Assembly (NCBI GenBank): GCA_043739785.1
Contig: JAYUDN010000010.1
Location: 1-45,621 of the forward strand
DNA length: 45,621 nt
Direction of reading: 5' to 3'
Source: JAYUDN01 sp043739785
GTDB lineage: Bacteria; Patescibacteriota; Gracilibacteria; BD1-5; UBA2023
Of the stretch, positions 32,301 through 40,589 are shown piece by piece (positions within the stretch are counted from its first letter, which is position 1; the number at the start of each line of letters is the position of its first letter). Below the pieces are notes generated by a model, which saw only the letters and a list, made by a program, of their open reading frames with translations, ran no database searches and was not told the DNA's origin. Position numbers and translations under genes: made by a program.

Positions 32301-35300
32301 CACAGGTATTCAATGCTGGACGATATGTCAATATGGGCGGAGGAATCATCATATCCAATAACTATAGTCCGAGCTATACGCGCCATATAGATCTCCTCAA
32401 CACCATGATGCGTACTCGATCGTATCCATGAAATACAGAGAATATGTTTAAGAATGCTGTTATCATCAGTGATACAGCAAAAGTATCTGTCAGTCAAGGT
32501 GGTCCAGCGGGAGCCTCTGGAGATATGAATAGTGTTTTTCGATTCCTGAAATTACTCATGGCAAATAATGTCGGAAAATCATTTTATCTTGCAGGACAAG
32601 GTGGATATGATACGCATGAGAATCAGTTTAATGCTCTCAATACGAATCTCCAAACTGTATCGAGAGCCGTTTCTACATTCTTCAATGCGGTAAAGGATAC
32701 ACAAGATGTGACCATTGTAATATCTTCAGAATTCTGAAGGTCCAATGGGATGAATGGTGATTTTGGTACGGATCATGGAGCTGCTGGTGGAATCTATGTG
32801 CTCAGTTCGAACACAAATCTCAGAAATAATCTCAAAACCGGAACGTATGGAAATTTATGAATTCAGGCTTCCTGAGAAAGACTTCGAGTCGGTATAGATT
32901 ATCGTTCTGTCTATGCGAAAATATATGAGTCACTCTATGGTATCGATGGTCCAAAGTATTTTGAAGATTCAACCGTTGGACTTGAAAAAGATATAACCCA
33001 GGAGAAATCAAAAATCAGCCTCATGTCTAAAACCTATTATCTTCCATATTTCAGAGATGATGTGAATGTATCAATCGGATTTAAGATAAAATATGTGAAT
33101 TATGATCCAGAGAAAGCAAGTACTCGGAGTTATTTTACTGCTGGTACAGGGACAGACGCAAATTCATATGGATTTTACCCGGATGAGTCTTTGATTTCTA
33201 CAGGGAACTATCTTCTCTCGGCGAATTTCAGTTCTCAAAACAGTCCATACTATAAGTTTCATTCTATTTCTAATCAATATGTTCCTACCGAATTCTCTGC
33301 TGATCTCACATGAGATAATCTACCCCTCATAATACGTGCTCCTGATAATAGAATATCACAGACGCGATCCAGTTTCTTGATCCAGTTTGCTCTCATTCCT
33401 GCCAAAGTATTCTCAGGAAGCGGTCTCATACTCAATAACACGGGAGCACTTTACATACCACTTCCTTCTCGATGATTTGGAATACAATTCTCTTCAGGAC
33501 TTACCAATGGAACTGAGCTCACCTCAGTCGAATCGGGTTCAATATGGCAGGGCGGATTTTTGCTCTGAGATCGTATTGCTATCGATACATTCTGGCCAGA
33601 GAATGCTGTCCTCACGACTGAGAATCTCACTCTTCCGAGAGAGAATATTCTGAGGATCAATAAACTCGGACCAGACGCTCTTTGATTGGGTATGAATATC
33701 AATCAGCCGATCAATCTATCTTTCACAGATATTGCAGATTCAAAAAATTATAGAGTCATTACGAGTGATGATGGAGTGAATTGGAAAGATGTCGAATCGT
33801 CTTGAAAAAAATACCAGCGAAATGCGACTAATAGTATCACATTCACTACCAAACATCTCACATACTTTGCTCTTCTTTCTGATACGGCAACAGCGGTCAT
33901 TCCGAGCTGTACCATGAGCTTTTCTCCGACTGCGGTCACCAATAGTTCCGGATCAACGCTCACCTGGTCTCTCCAAAATACCCTCACAGGAATACTCACT
34001 CCTGGGAATATCATCCTATGAATATCAGGATCTCGTACGATTATCCCTCCGTCTGATGCGACGACCGTCTACACACTTTCAGTGGTAAATCCTATCTGAA
34101 CCAATACGTGTCAGGCTTCGGTGAGTGCGAGTACCGTGATCACTCCCGCTCCAGTACCGACCCTCATATTTTCTGCCAGCTCAACGACGCTTCCCTACAA
34201 TGGAACTTCGACCCTCAATTGGTCATCGACGAATACGACGAGTTGTACCACTCCATGGGGATCAACTGCCACAGGAGGGACATTTACGACGGCTCCCCTC
34301 ACGAGCAATACGACCTATACTGTGAGTTGTGTTGGACCAGGTGGTACAACGACGAAAACGGTCATTATAACGGTTGGGGCACAACCCCCAGTTACTGGTG
34401 GCTGAGGATGATGAGTGATTACTGGTCCTGGTTGAGGTGGAGGTGGTGGGAGTAGTAGTCTACCTACTAGCTCTCAGATACCGATGCCAGTTCCTGCTCA
34501 GAAGATTTCCGAACCCACTGTTTCCCTATCTAGTATCGATAGTTTTCTCCCAGGCATCAAGAACCGCTCTTCGGCACTCGTCCGTAATCCTCGAGTGAAG
34601 CAACAAATGGTGATACTCGCTATGTACTATTGGAAGCAGAGCCTCACGAGTACCGATACATTGTACTCGAGCAAACTGATGCAAGGTATCGACTCGAAAA
34701 TAGAGGCCTCAAATAGTCTCTGAGAGCGAACCGCCCTTCGTGAGATACAAAAATACTTCCAAATTCTTTCTGGAACTCGCGAACCCTCATCAACTCCGAA
34801 AGTACCGGACACAATCGGTACAGTGGCAAATATAGAGAGTTCATCCTCTCAGAACTCCATGAGCGGTACTGATACAGATACCAATATGTACAAATACGTT
34901 TCAGCTCCTCGATTCCTATACCTTCGAAAGGATCCATTTATCCTCGATTCCAATATTATCACCGAGCTTCAGAGAAATGAAAGGGTGCAAGTTCTTGACA
35001 CCAAAGAAGGATGGTCTCAAGTCGTCTACAACGATTCAACTGGATATGTGAAAGACTCCTATATTCGTTCTCCCCTCCTTACCGATGCTATCCGTGAAGG
35101 ACAAGTTCCGGATACACTCGCAAGACGCTGATTTATCAATGCAGTGCAAAGTGCGTATGTCCGACTCTCAGCAGATATCACTTCCCAGATTACTTCGGTC
35201 ATATACAGCGGACAGGAGGTGAATCTCCTCGATGAAGTCTCTGGATGGGTAGAAATCACTTGGTGAAAAAACCTCCATGGATTTATCCGCCACGAGCTCA

Positions 35301-35317
35301 TAACCATTCGAAACTAA
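29387..35317 (+). CDS. 1976-aa exported fusion: DUF1800 + DUF1501 + Ig-like + two SH3-like domains
   Basis: Thirty-seven TGA codons are read as Gly, giving one unbroken frame of 1977 codons. Domains: signal peptide (1-28); DUF1800 (about 30-830), with NYARELIQLFMMGDY, YTEGDV, ALSYILTGLE and ILLSQPEYVL; a Ser/Thr-rich insert (about 485-730) lies inside it. DUF1501 (about 840-1190) has IFIELNGGNDYLS, GQGGYDTHENQ, SSEFGRSNG and GTDHGAAGG. Ig-like segments (about 1505-1660) and a Gly-rich linker precede two SH3-like domains (about 1840-1895 and 1915-1976: RFLYLRKDPF, YVRLSADITS). DUF1800 and DUF1501 are usually two neighbouring genes; here they are fused. Role: unknown secreted, wall-binding enzyme or surface machine (inference from SH3 domains). 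Confidence 0.93.
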
Positions 35318-35365
35318 AAAAACTCCTCAATGGGAATGAGGAGTTTCGGTGCTGGTATAAGAAAG
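35315..35365. repeat. Copy of the methyltransferase gene 3' end
   Basis: About 50 bp match 27635-27685 with a handful of substitutions: both contain AAAACTCCTCAATGGGA and CTGGTATAAGAAA. In the original the segment is coding; here it is non-coding and carries the hairpin, now better paired. Confidence 0.8.
35318..35348 (+). terminator. Terminator of the giant gene
   Basis: ACTCCTCA and TGAGGAGT form an 8-bp stem with a 7-nt loop directly after the stop. The sequence is a near copy of the 3' end of the methyltransferase gene (27635-27685). The T-run is short (TTTCGG). Confidence 0.6.
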
Positions 35366-35377
35366 GTAAATAGAGGG

Positions 35378-35677
35378 TTATTCGCCATTAACAATGAGTC
35401 GAGCCATAAAGACTGTTCTTTTTGTCGCCTCCTCAGTTACTCCGATAAGTCTCCACTCCCCGAATCTTCAATGTTTGGCATGTCTCTTAATCGCTGGAGC
35501 AAGATTCTGATGGAGACTCACCATGAGTTTTGCATGCGTCGCGGATAGAATTTTAAAGGCAACATATGTCCCGAGGGGATTTTCTTTGTCCCGAACATAG
35601 GTAGCCATATTTTCCACTCTTTGTGGCCTATACTCACTTCCAGAAAACCAATTTCTCGGAAAACTTTCATTTGGCAT
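35378..35677 (-). CDS. Hypothetical protein, 99 aa
   Basis: MPNESFPRNWFSGSEYRPQR starts a small basic protein. A TGA read as Gly (RHAKHGRFGEW) joins the standard-code ORF to a further 30 residues ending FMARLIVNGE. The core alternates short strands (TYVAFKILSAT, KLMVSLHQ, WRLIGVTEE, RTVFMARL), suggesting a small beta protein. No signal peptide. No family recognised. It is convergent with the giant gene. Confidence 0.7.
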
Positions 35678-35784
35678 TTATATTTTGGGTAGAGTAATAC
35701 TAAGAAATGTATTATGTAAACTATTTATAGAAATACAAATCTACTTCTGGTCATTTCTTATATTTTTTCGTAATCCATTTGAGA

Positions 35785-36135
35785 TTACATCAGATTCACG
35801 CCGAATCTTCTCAGAAAAATGGCGAGGATAAGAAAGAGGACGATGGTAAGTACGGCGGAAGCCGGGAGGGCCCAAGTAAATCCGAATTTACTGAGGAATG
35901 TCGGGAAAAAGTAAAACATTGGCAGTGTCGGAAGGACATACCAGAAGGTATAGTAGGCGTGATTCGATATCTTCTCGAGTGGCGTCTTCTCGACGTACAT
36001 CCAGATCATCACGAGGATGGTGACGAGCGGAAGAGAGGCAATCAGCGCCCCGACTCGATCATATCGCTTCGCGACTTCGGAGATGAGAAACACCATCCCA
36101 GCAGTGAGAAGGTATTTGAAGAGGAGGTAGTACAT
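35785..36135 (-). CDS. DUF3147 membrane protein
   Basis: This 116-aa protein has four membrane helices. MYYLLFKYLLTAGMVFLISE, VAKRYDRVGALIASLPLVT, MIWMYVEKTPLEKISNHAYY and FWYVLPTLPMFYFFP match the DUF3147 pattern closely. There is no TGA codon. Family function unknown. The first 23 bp of its coding sequence are duplicated at 37103-37125. It is divergently transcribed from the DUF2726 gene. Confidence 0.88.
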   Translation of the reverse strand: MYYLLFKYLLTAGMVFLISEVAKRYDRVGALIASLPLVTILVMIWMYVEKTPLEKISNHAYYTFWYVLPTLPMFYFFPTFLSKFGFTWALPASAVLTIVLFLILAIFLRRFGVNLM

Positions 36136-36232
36136 ACAGTAATTTAATTCATTAGATTATATTGAAATAAAGTTCAACCGAAAATAAATTACCATTATTT
36201 AAAATCTAGTATTAGTTAGAAAGAAAAATTGC

Positions 36233-36261
36233 TTTACATTTTATTCTTTTTATGTTATAAT
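36233..36261 (+). promoter_or_regulatory. Promoter TTTACA-17-TATAAT
   Basis: A near-perfect sigma70 promoter with ideal spacing lies 12 nt upstream of ATG 36274, leaving room for a leader of only about 5 nt. Confidence 0.85.
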
Positions 36262-36273
36262 ATATTTACTTTT

Positions 36274-36966
36274 ATGTCGACTATAGTATCACTCATAAAA
36301 CTACTACTAATTATTTCAATCGACATTCTAATACTGTATGTATTATGGAATGCGGTAGTAGTTACGCTAAAATCTATAAAACAACACTATCTCAACCTGT
36401 TGGCGTTTATTTGAGTAAAAAATACTAGTACTTCTTACTATGCAGATTATAAGGAGTGACTAACGAGCGCTTCAAAATATAACCAAGAACTAATTTTATT
36501 AAAAGAACCCCCTACCGAAGTGGAATCCGAACTAATTCATAATTCTTCTTTTGGAGAATACGCAAATAACTTATACAAAAAAGAGTATCTCCTTACCTAT
36601 TCAGAATCTAGATTTTTTAAACGATTATGAGCTTATATCTCGAACAAGGACTATATTATATGTCCAAAAGTTCGAATGGAGGATGTTATTTGAATTACAG
36701 ATATAAGCACTGAAAAATGACCGATGAGGCCTTATTGGATATCTTGAAAACTAGATAGGAATCATATTGACTTTGTTCTCATCTGAAAACATGATCTGAG
36801 AATCAAATTTGCAATAGAACTAGATGATCCAACACATAACTCGGACAAATCGATGCAAAGGGATAAAATAAAAAATGATGCATTCTTGTCGGCACATGTT
36901 CCTCTCATTAGATTCAAGAAAGTGGAACCTAGTTTTGATGATTTTAAAAGTAAAGGAATTCTATAA
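36274..36966 (+). CDS. DUF2726-domain membrane-anchored protein, 230 aa
   Basis: An N-terminal membrane helix (LIKLLLIISIDILILYVLW, about 7-25) is followed by a soluble domain. TYSESRFFKRLGAYI, YIICPKVRMEDVIG, HIDFVLIGK and IKFAIELDDPTHNSD then SAHVPLIRFKKV match DUF2726, a PD-(D/E)XK nuclease-like domain often joined to topoisomerase zinc ribbons; the E-x-D-D-x-x-H pattern is its core. Seven TGA codons read as Gly are needed. The GC content is visibly lower than the neighbours, and the gene lies between duplicated host sequences, both suggestive of acquisition. Nuclease activity is not proven. Confidence 0.82.
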
Positions 36967-37014
36967 TGAGTTATGTTAGCTATTTGCATAACTACTCAAA
37001 AATTTAAATCTTAA

Positions 37015-37044
37015 AAAATCCCCGGTCTTTCAAGTTGGGGATTT
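37015..37044 (+). terminator. Rho-independent terminator
   Basis: AAAATCCCC and GGGGATTTT form a 9-bp stem with a long loop about 50 nt after the DUF2726 stop. Confidence 0.7.
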
Positions 37045-37058
37045 TGAATTCTTTTACT

Positions 37059-37078
37059 GGTAGTGATACGGAGAATTG
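37059..37078 (-). pseudogene. tRNA-Glu 3'-end fragment
   Basis: Twenty bp match the 3' end (acceptor and T arm) of the tRNA-Glu gene at 38329-38348 with one difference and in the same orientation. This is the size and position of a typical att-site remnant. Confidence 0.75.
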
Positions 37079-37102
37079 CCCACTGCTCAGACCATGAGGA
37101 GA

Positions 37103-37125
37103 TATTTGAAGAGGAGGTAGTACAT
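37103..37125 (-). pseudogene. Duplicated 5' end of the DUF3147 gene
   Basis: Twenty-three bp are identical to 36113-36135, including the ATG and first seven codons (MYYLLFK). The copy then reads into the tRNA fragment and stops, so it is a truncated duplicate. Confidence 0.8.
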
Positions 37126-37206
37126 GGGAAAAAGATGAAATGTAAAGGAAATATGACTTATATAAGAGGCTTTTCATAGTATACCAATATTCACCCTAAC
37201 GTAAAT

Positions 37207-38130
37207 TTATATTTTGCGCTTTGGCATGGTCATATCTCAATTAGCTACTCTCACTATGTTAGCTATTCCCGACGGCGTATCTATAGGGTCTATATGTCCT
37301 CCTTGAACTATGACTCCATCAGTAGTTCCCACTTGTGAAAGAATATTTGGAGGAAGGAGTCCTGTTCCCTGTACATCAGGACCGATAAATCTATCATTTT
37401 TTGGAATAATACTCGTGAGCCTCCCAATAGGCTGTACGGGACGGATGGTACCATAAACCTGTTTAATATTACGGAGATCTACCAGGGCTGGAAACCATCC
37501 AAATCCAGAAATCTTCGAAACTGCTGGAATCTCATTGGGAGTAGAAACCTGTATAATATGCCTGGCTCTAAGCTTGCTCGAGACCATCAGTGCAAGAGAA
37601 CCCCCCAAGCTATGTCCGATGAGGATATACTCACCCCCTACCTTGAGTTTACCTGTATTCTCTAGGTTTTCGATATACATGGCTATATCATTGGCAAGTT
37701 CTGGAAGTGACTTATGAAGCTGTTCGAGTACCCCTATATCAGGGTAAACGACATTCATACTGGGGGAGAGTTTTGCTCCGAGTTGAGCCATCACTTGCTG
37801 ATTGCAGAGAAATCATGGTATGAGGATTGCCGTCTGCGCGTCACGTCCATGATAGAGATCATCTTCTGGTTTTATAAATGTGCCTTTTAGGTTTTCAAGG
37901 CTTTGAGATCAGAAGTGACTCCCCGGATAGAGCATAGAGAGGACATGCGCTGCTCCTTGACCATTGGTTTGGACGGATGTAGCGATATCTTTCCTTATTT
38001 TACCTAATAAGTTTGATACTTCTGATTTCAGACGAATAACTCTCTCAGCAATATATCACTGAGCCGCGATTCCTTCTCCTTGCTGAGTAGGTACTTGAGG
38101 TTTAGGGATATCATTGGGGGAATCAGACAT
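37207..38130 (-). CDS. Alpha/beta hydrolase (lipase/esterase-like), 307 aa
   Basis: ILIPGFLCNQQVM (about 100-112) is an oxyanion-hole strand, YILIGHSLGGSLALM (about 165-180) the nucleophile elbow with Ser in GHSLGG, and VIVQGGHIDPIDTP (about 278-291) supplies the catalytic His. The N-terminal 95 residues are polar and helical (ERVIRLKSEVSNLLGKI). TGA is read as Gly at QGYIAER, HFGSQ, IPGFLC and ANGDMTM. No signal peptide, so probably cytoplasmic. The gene is bracketed by tRNA-Glu 3'-end copies (37059-37078, 38329-38348). Substrate unknown. Confidence 0.85.
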
Positions 38131-38278
38131 GTACTAATAAGTTTTAGAAATACTTGTATTTCGAATAATATTACTACAAATTAGAGTTTATGGCAAATTT
38201 TGATCATTTTATAATTCTCGTTTAGAAGATTCGTTTCACTCACGAGCATTTGGATTCCATTCTCCTTTAATATGAACT

Positions 38279-38314
38279 TTGAAAAAATAAATCCTCCTCA
38301 CTTTCGTGAGAAGG
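38279..38314 (-). terminator. Terminator after tRNA-Glu
   Basis: On the minus strand CCTTCTCAC and GTGAGGAGG (one G-U) pair around a GAAA tetraloop, followed by ATTTATTTTTTC. It starts 14 nt after the CCA end of the tRNA. Confidence 0.85.
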
Positions 38315-38327
38315 CTTCAGTTTTTCA

Positions 38328-38402
38328 TGGTAGCGATACGGAGAATTGAACTCCGGTTCCGGGAATGAGAATCCCGTGTCCTAGCCACTAGACGATATCG
38401 CC
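38328..38402 (-). tRNA. tRNA-Glu (anticodon CUC)
   Basis: The gene is 75 nt with an encoded CCA. The acceptor stem GGCGATA pairs with TATCGCT (one G-U). The D arm is GTCTAGTGGCTAGGAC. The anticodon stem CGGGA/TCCCG holds loop TTCTCAT, giving CUC (Glu, GAG codons). The T arm is CGGAGTTCAATTCTCCG. It lies 77 nt downstream of rplK on the same strand and is followed by a terminator, so it is probably co-transcribed with rplK. The 3' end is duplicated at 37059. Confidence 0.95.
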
Positions 38403-38407
38403 AAAGA

Positions 38408-38473
38408 CGGTTGCAAGTTTCATGTTACACGTTCAAGGAAAAACCTGCAACATGCAACGAGTAACCTGCAACT
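38408..38473. repeat. Degenerate CAACATGCAACC-type repeats
   Basis: Between tRNA-Glu and rplK the + strand contains AAACCTGCAACATGCAACG and AGTAACCTGCAACTG, degenerate copies of the AACCTGC word that also occurs in tilS and upstream of 2939. Confidence 0.6.
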
Positions 38474-38479
38474 GAATTT

Positions 38480-38914
38480 TTATTTCTTCAAATCCGTCGT
38501 AATTCCCATCGAGCGGGCAGAACCCGCGACGATCGTGATAGCGGCGTCGATATCATTGGCATTGAGATCCGGCATTTTCCCCTCGGCGATGACGCGCATC
38601 TGGTCCATCGTGAGGTGCCCGACCTTGACCTTGTGAGATTCTTTTGATCCGGAAGCGAGCTTGAGCGCGTCCTTGATCCACCATGTCATAGGAGGTTGCT
38701 TGGTATAGAAGTCGAAGGTTCGGTCTTCGTAGATATTGATAACCGTAGGAAGTATCTTCCCCATCTGATCCTTGGTTTTGTCGTTGAACTGCTTACAGAA
38801 CTCAGCAATCTGGATACCTGTAGGCCCGAGAGCCGTACCGACTGGAGGTGCAGGATTGGCCTGACCTGCCTTGAGCTGGAGTTTCACCACTCTGGTTGGT
38901 TTTTTTGGAGCCAT
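38480..38914 (-). CDS. rplK: 50S ribosomal protein L11
   Basis: This 144-aa protein of the GTPase-associated centre of 23S rRNA starts MAPKKPTRVVKLQLKAGQAN and has the conserved PAPPVGTALGPTGI, NIYEDRTFDFYTKQPP and VGHLTMDQ blocks, ending RSMGITTDLKK. No TGA codon. The usual partner rplA is not next to it; instead tRNA-Glu follows. ATG 38914 is preferred over upstream in-frame starts because the promoter and a leader hairpin lie upstream. Confidence 0.97.
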   Translation of the reverse strand: MAPKKPTRVVKLQLKAGQANPAPPVGTALGPTGIQIAEFCKQFNDKTKDQMGKILPTVINIYEDRTFDFYTKQPPMTWWIKDALKLASGSKESHKVKVGHLTMDQMRVIAEGKMPDLNANDIDAAITIVAGSARSMGITTDLKK

Positions 38915-38934
38915 AATAATAGTGATAGGTGCCC

Positions 38935-38955
38935 CGCCGATCGAGAAGTTCGGCG
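38935..38955 (-). promoter_or_regulatory. Leader hairpin upstream of rplK
   Basis: In the transcribed leader, CGCCGA and TCGGCG form a perfect 6-bp GC-rich stem with a 9-nt loop, 21 nt before the ATG. It could be an autoregulatory ribosomal-protein binding site or simply a stable stem; no such site is identified in this lineage. Confidence 0.4.
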
Positions 38956-38988
38956 ATAACACGTGGAAATACGAACAGAAGCCCGGCT

Positions 38989-39015
38989 ATTATAAAAAAA
39001 ATAGAGAAAATGCAA
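38989..39015 (-). promoter_or_regulatory. rplK promoter TTGCAT-15-TATAAT
   Basis: On the minus strand a perfect TATAAT (38994-38989) follows TTGCAT at 15 nt. It gives a leader of roughly 70 nt. The divergent promoter of the 39058 gene lies 8 nt away, so the two may be mutually influenced. Confidence 0.75.
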
Positions 39016-39022
39016 GTAAAAA

Positions 39023-39051
39023 GTGACAGAATGAAAAAAATAGGATAAAAT
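39023..39051 (+). promoter_or_regulatory. Promoter GTGACA-17-TAAAAT, leaderless spacing
   Basis: GTGACA and TAAAAT are 17 nt apart; the ATG at 39058 follows the -10 by only 6 nt. Confidence 0.6.
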
Positions 39052-39057
39052 ATACGT

Positions 39058-39618
39058 ATGAAAAATACTATCGAGCAGAATACATTCGAAGTACCACCTG
39101 AAAAACAGTTTCCGGTAATATCTCCTGAGCTTCGAGAAAAAGCAAAAGTAATAGCCGAGTTTCGAGCTGAGCTTAGGCAAAATCTTCTAGTCGAGCCAAG
39201 AAAAGAACCATCATCTTTTACTATACGAACTAAGTGAAATATAGTCATAGATTATGATATTTCTACAAGAAATGGGGAAACAAAAATCAGGGTACGCTCG
39301 ATTCAAAATGTGCGTTTAAAGACCGGATTTTGACTCCAAATCATGAGGAATCTCGAAGAAATGATTGAACTTACTGAGGCTATTACTGCTTGTATAGATG
39401 TCATCCAAAAACCGAGAAAACACGGAATTAAATCACTTTCATTCGATTATAAAAACTCTGAAGCTGATATCGTAGGAGAAACCCTCGAGTGAGAAGAAGT
39501 GAGGCTCAAGATTTTTGATTATTTAAATAATATCGAGGAAAAAAATCTCCTCATAAAAGCCATCATAACTAGTACTCACGGATGAAGTGTGCCGATACCT
39601 TCCGGAACGAATATTTAG
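39058..39618 (+). CDS. Hypothetical protein, 186 aa (visible only under table 25)
   Basis: No standard-code + strand ORF of note exists here. With four TGA codons as Gly, a frame runs from ATG 39058 to TAG 39616. It begins MKNTIEQNTFEVPPEKQFPV, has a charged helix (SPELREKAKVIAEFRAELRQ), then strands (IVIDYDISTRNGETKIRVRS) and a helical middle (QIMRNLEEMIELTEAI). No signal peptide, no cysteine motif. Family not recognised. It has its own promoter. Confidence 0.72.
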
Positions 39619-39700
39619 CAACTTCCCCTCTCTAAAATTTGCATTTCTTGCACGATTGGATTATGATAGGTGAAATGTATGGATCTTTTATACTTTTCCT

Positions 39701-40414
39701 ATGACTGAAACCAGTACTCTCCCCACTTCCCAACTCATAGAAGATATTCGGAAAGCGACTACGCCTACTGAGAAGCTCATGGTCGGACTCCCATCTGTGC
39801 TTGATTTTATCGGGATCGAGTATGAAAAAGATACGACCAACCCCGCACACCTTCAGAGTATGATTTCTGGTATTCGCAAGAAGCTCGATACGGAAAGACG
39901 GTCGATCCCACATAATCCTGGACTCGCTGATGCGATGCGTGAGCTCTATCTTGAGCTCTCTGGAGTGACGAATAAGGTACGCAAAACCCCTCCAAAACTC
40001 GTGAACTATAATCCCTACGCCTACCTCCGAGACCTCGCAGACTACCTCCAGAATCCAGAGTATACCGGACTCGATGTCGAGATTATCCAGTTCGTTCAGA
40101 CGAAGCTCGTAAAGGGTTGGTTCCGAGGATATTCCCGTATATGGAATGTCCTCGAACCAGAAGCGATCAATGCTTTGAAGGAATACGTAGGAATCAGCAA
40201 AGACACTCCTATCGAAGAAGAGGCCCTCTGTGAGAAAATACTCGAATCGATCAATCGAGGTGCCAAAACTTGGGAATACCTCTCTCGGATCCTCTCGGCC
40301 TGTGGGGGAGATGACTCGATCTACCACCGATGTTTCGAGCAAATCGAATCCGACGGAAGGTCTCGTCCGCACCGATCGGATCGAAAATTTTTCTCCGATA
40401 CGCTCAATAACTAA
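39701..40414 (+). CDS. Hypothetical protein, 237 aa
   Basis: MTETSTLPTSQLIEDIRKAT starts a soluble, mainly helical protein with no TGA codon, so it is intact under either code. Recognisable features are only compositional: charged helices (GIRKKLDTERRS, ADAMRELYLELSG) and a short Arg-rich tail (GRSRPHRSDRKFF). TATACT lies 6 nt before the ATG, consistent with leaderless transcription. A terminator follows. No family recognised. Confidence 0.8.
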   Translation: MTETSTLPTSQLIEDIRKATTPTEKLMVGLPSVLDFIGIEYEKDTTNPAHLQSMISGIRKKLDTERRSIPHNPGLADAMRELYLELSGVTNKVRKTPPKLVNYNPYAYLRDLADYLQNPEYTGLDVEIIQFVQTKLVKGWFRGYSRIWNVLEPEAINALKEYVGISKDTPIEEEALCEKILESINRGAKTWEYLSRILSACGGDDSIYHRCFEQIESDGRSRPHRSDRKFFSDTLNN

Positions 40415-40430
40415 ATCCTCACTTTCGATA

Positions 40431-40460
40431 AAAAATCCTGAAGCCAGTTCAGGATTTTTT
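40431..40460 (+). terminator. Rho-independent terminator
   Basis: AAATCCTGAA and TTCAGGATTT form a 10-bp stem with a GCCAG loop and a TTTT tail, 17 nt after the stop of the 237-aa gene. Confidence 0.9.
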
Positions 40461-40481
40461 ATAGTATTTTAACGAATTCTA

Positions 40482-40543
40482 CGTCATTCTGAGGTCGCCC
40501 CTTTGCGAAGCATTGGAAGTATCCTTGGGATACAAAGAATCTA
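40482..40543. repeat. GTCATTCTGAG...AAGAATCTAG interspersed element
   Basis: Non-coding DNA starting CGTCATTCTGAGGTCGCC and ending ACAAAGAATCTAG, with an internal GTATCC-TT-GGATAC hairpin. The layout matches the widespread GTCATTCTGAG...GAAGAATCTAG interspersed repeat class. Confidence 0.6.
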
Positions 40544-40589
40544 GTTTTCTTTCACTCTAGATATTTCCTTAGGGGGTGTTCAAAAACTT

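Noticed and set aside
29387..35317. Selenocysteine or UGA=Trp as an explanation for the TGA codons
   Set aside because: Selenocysteine would not occur 37 times in one gene. Tryptophan is already encoded by TGG throughout, and the sites match glycine motifs and a Gly-rich linker.
39632..40372. A 246-codon minus-strand ORF
   Set aside because: It is antisense to the 39701-40414 gene, which has a promoter and terminator of its own; the minus frame has neither.
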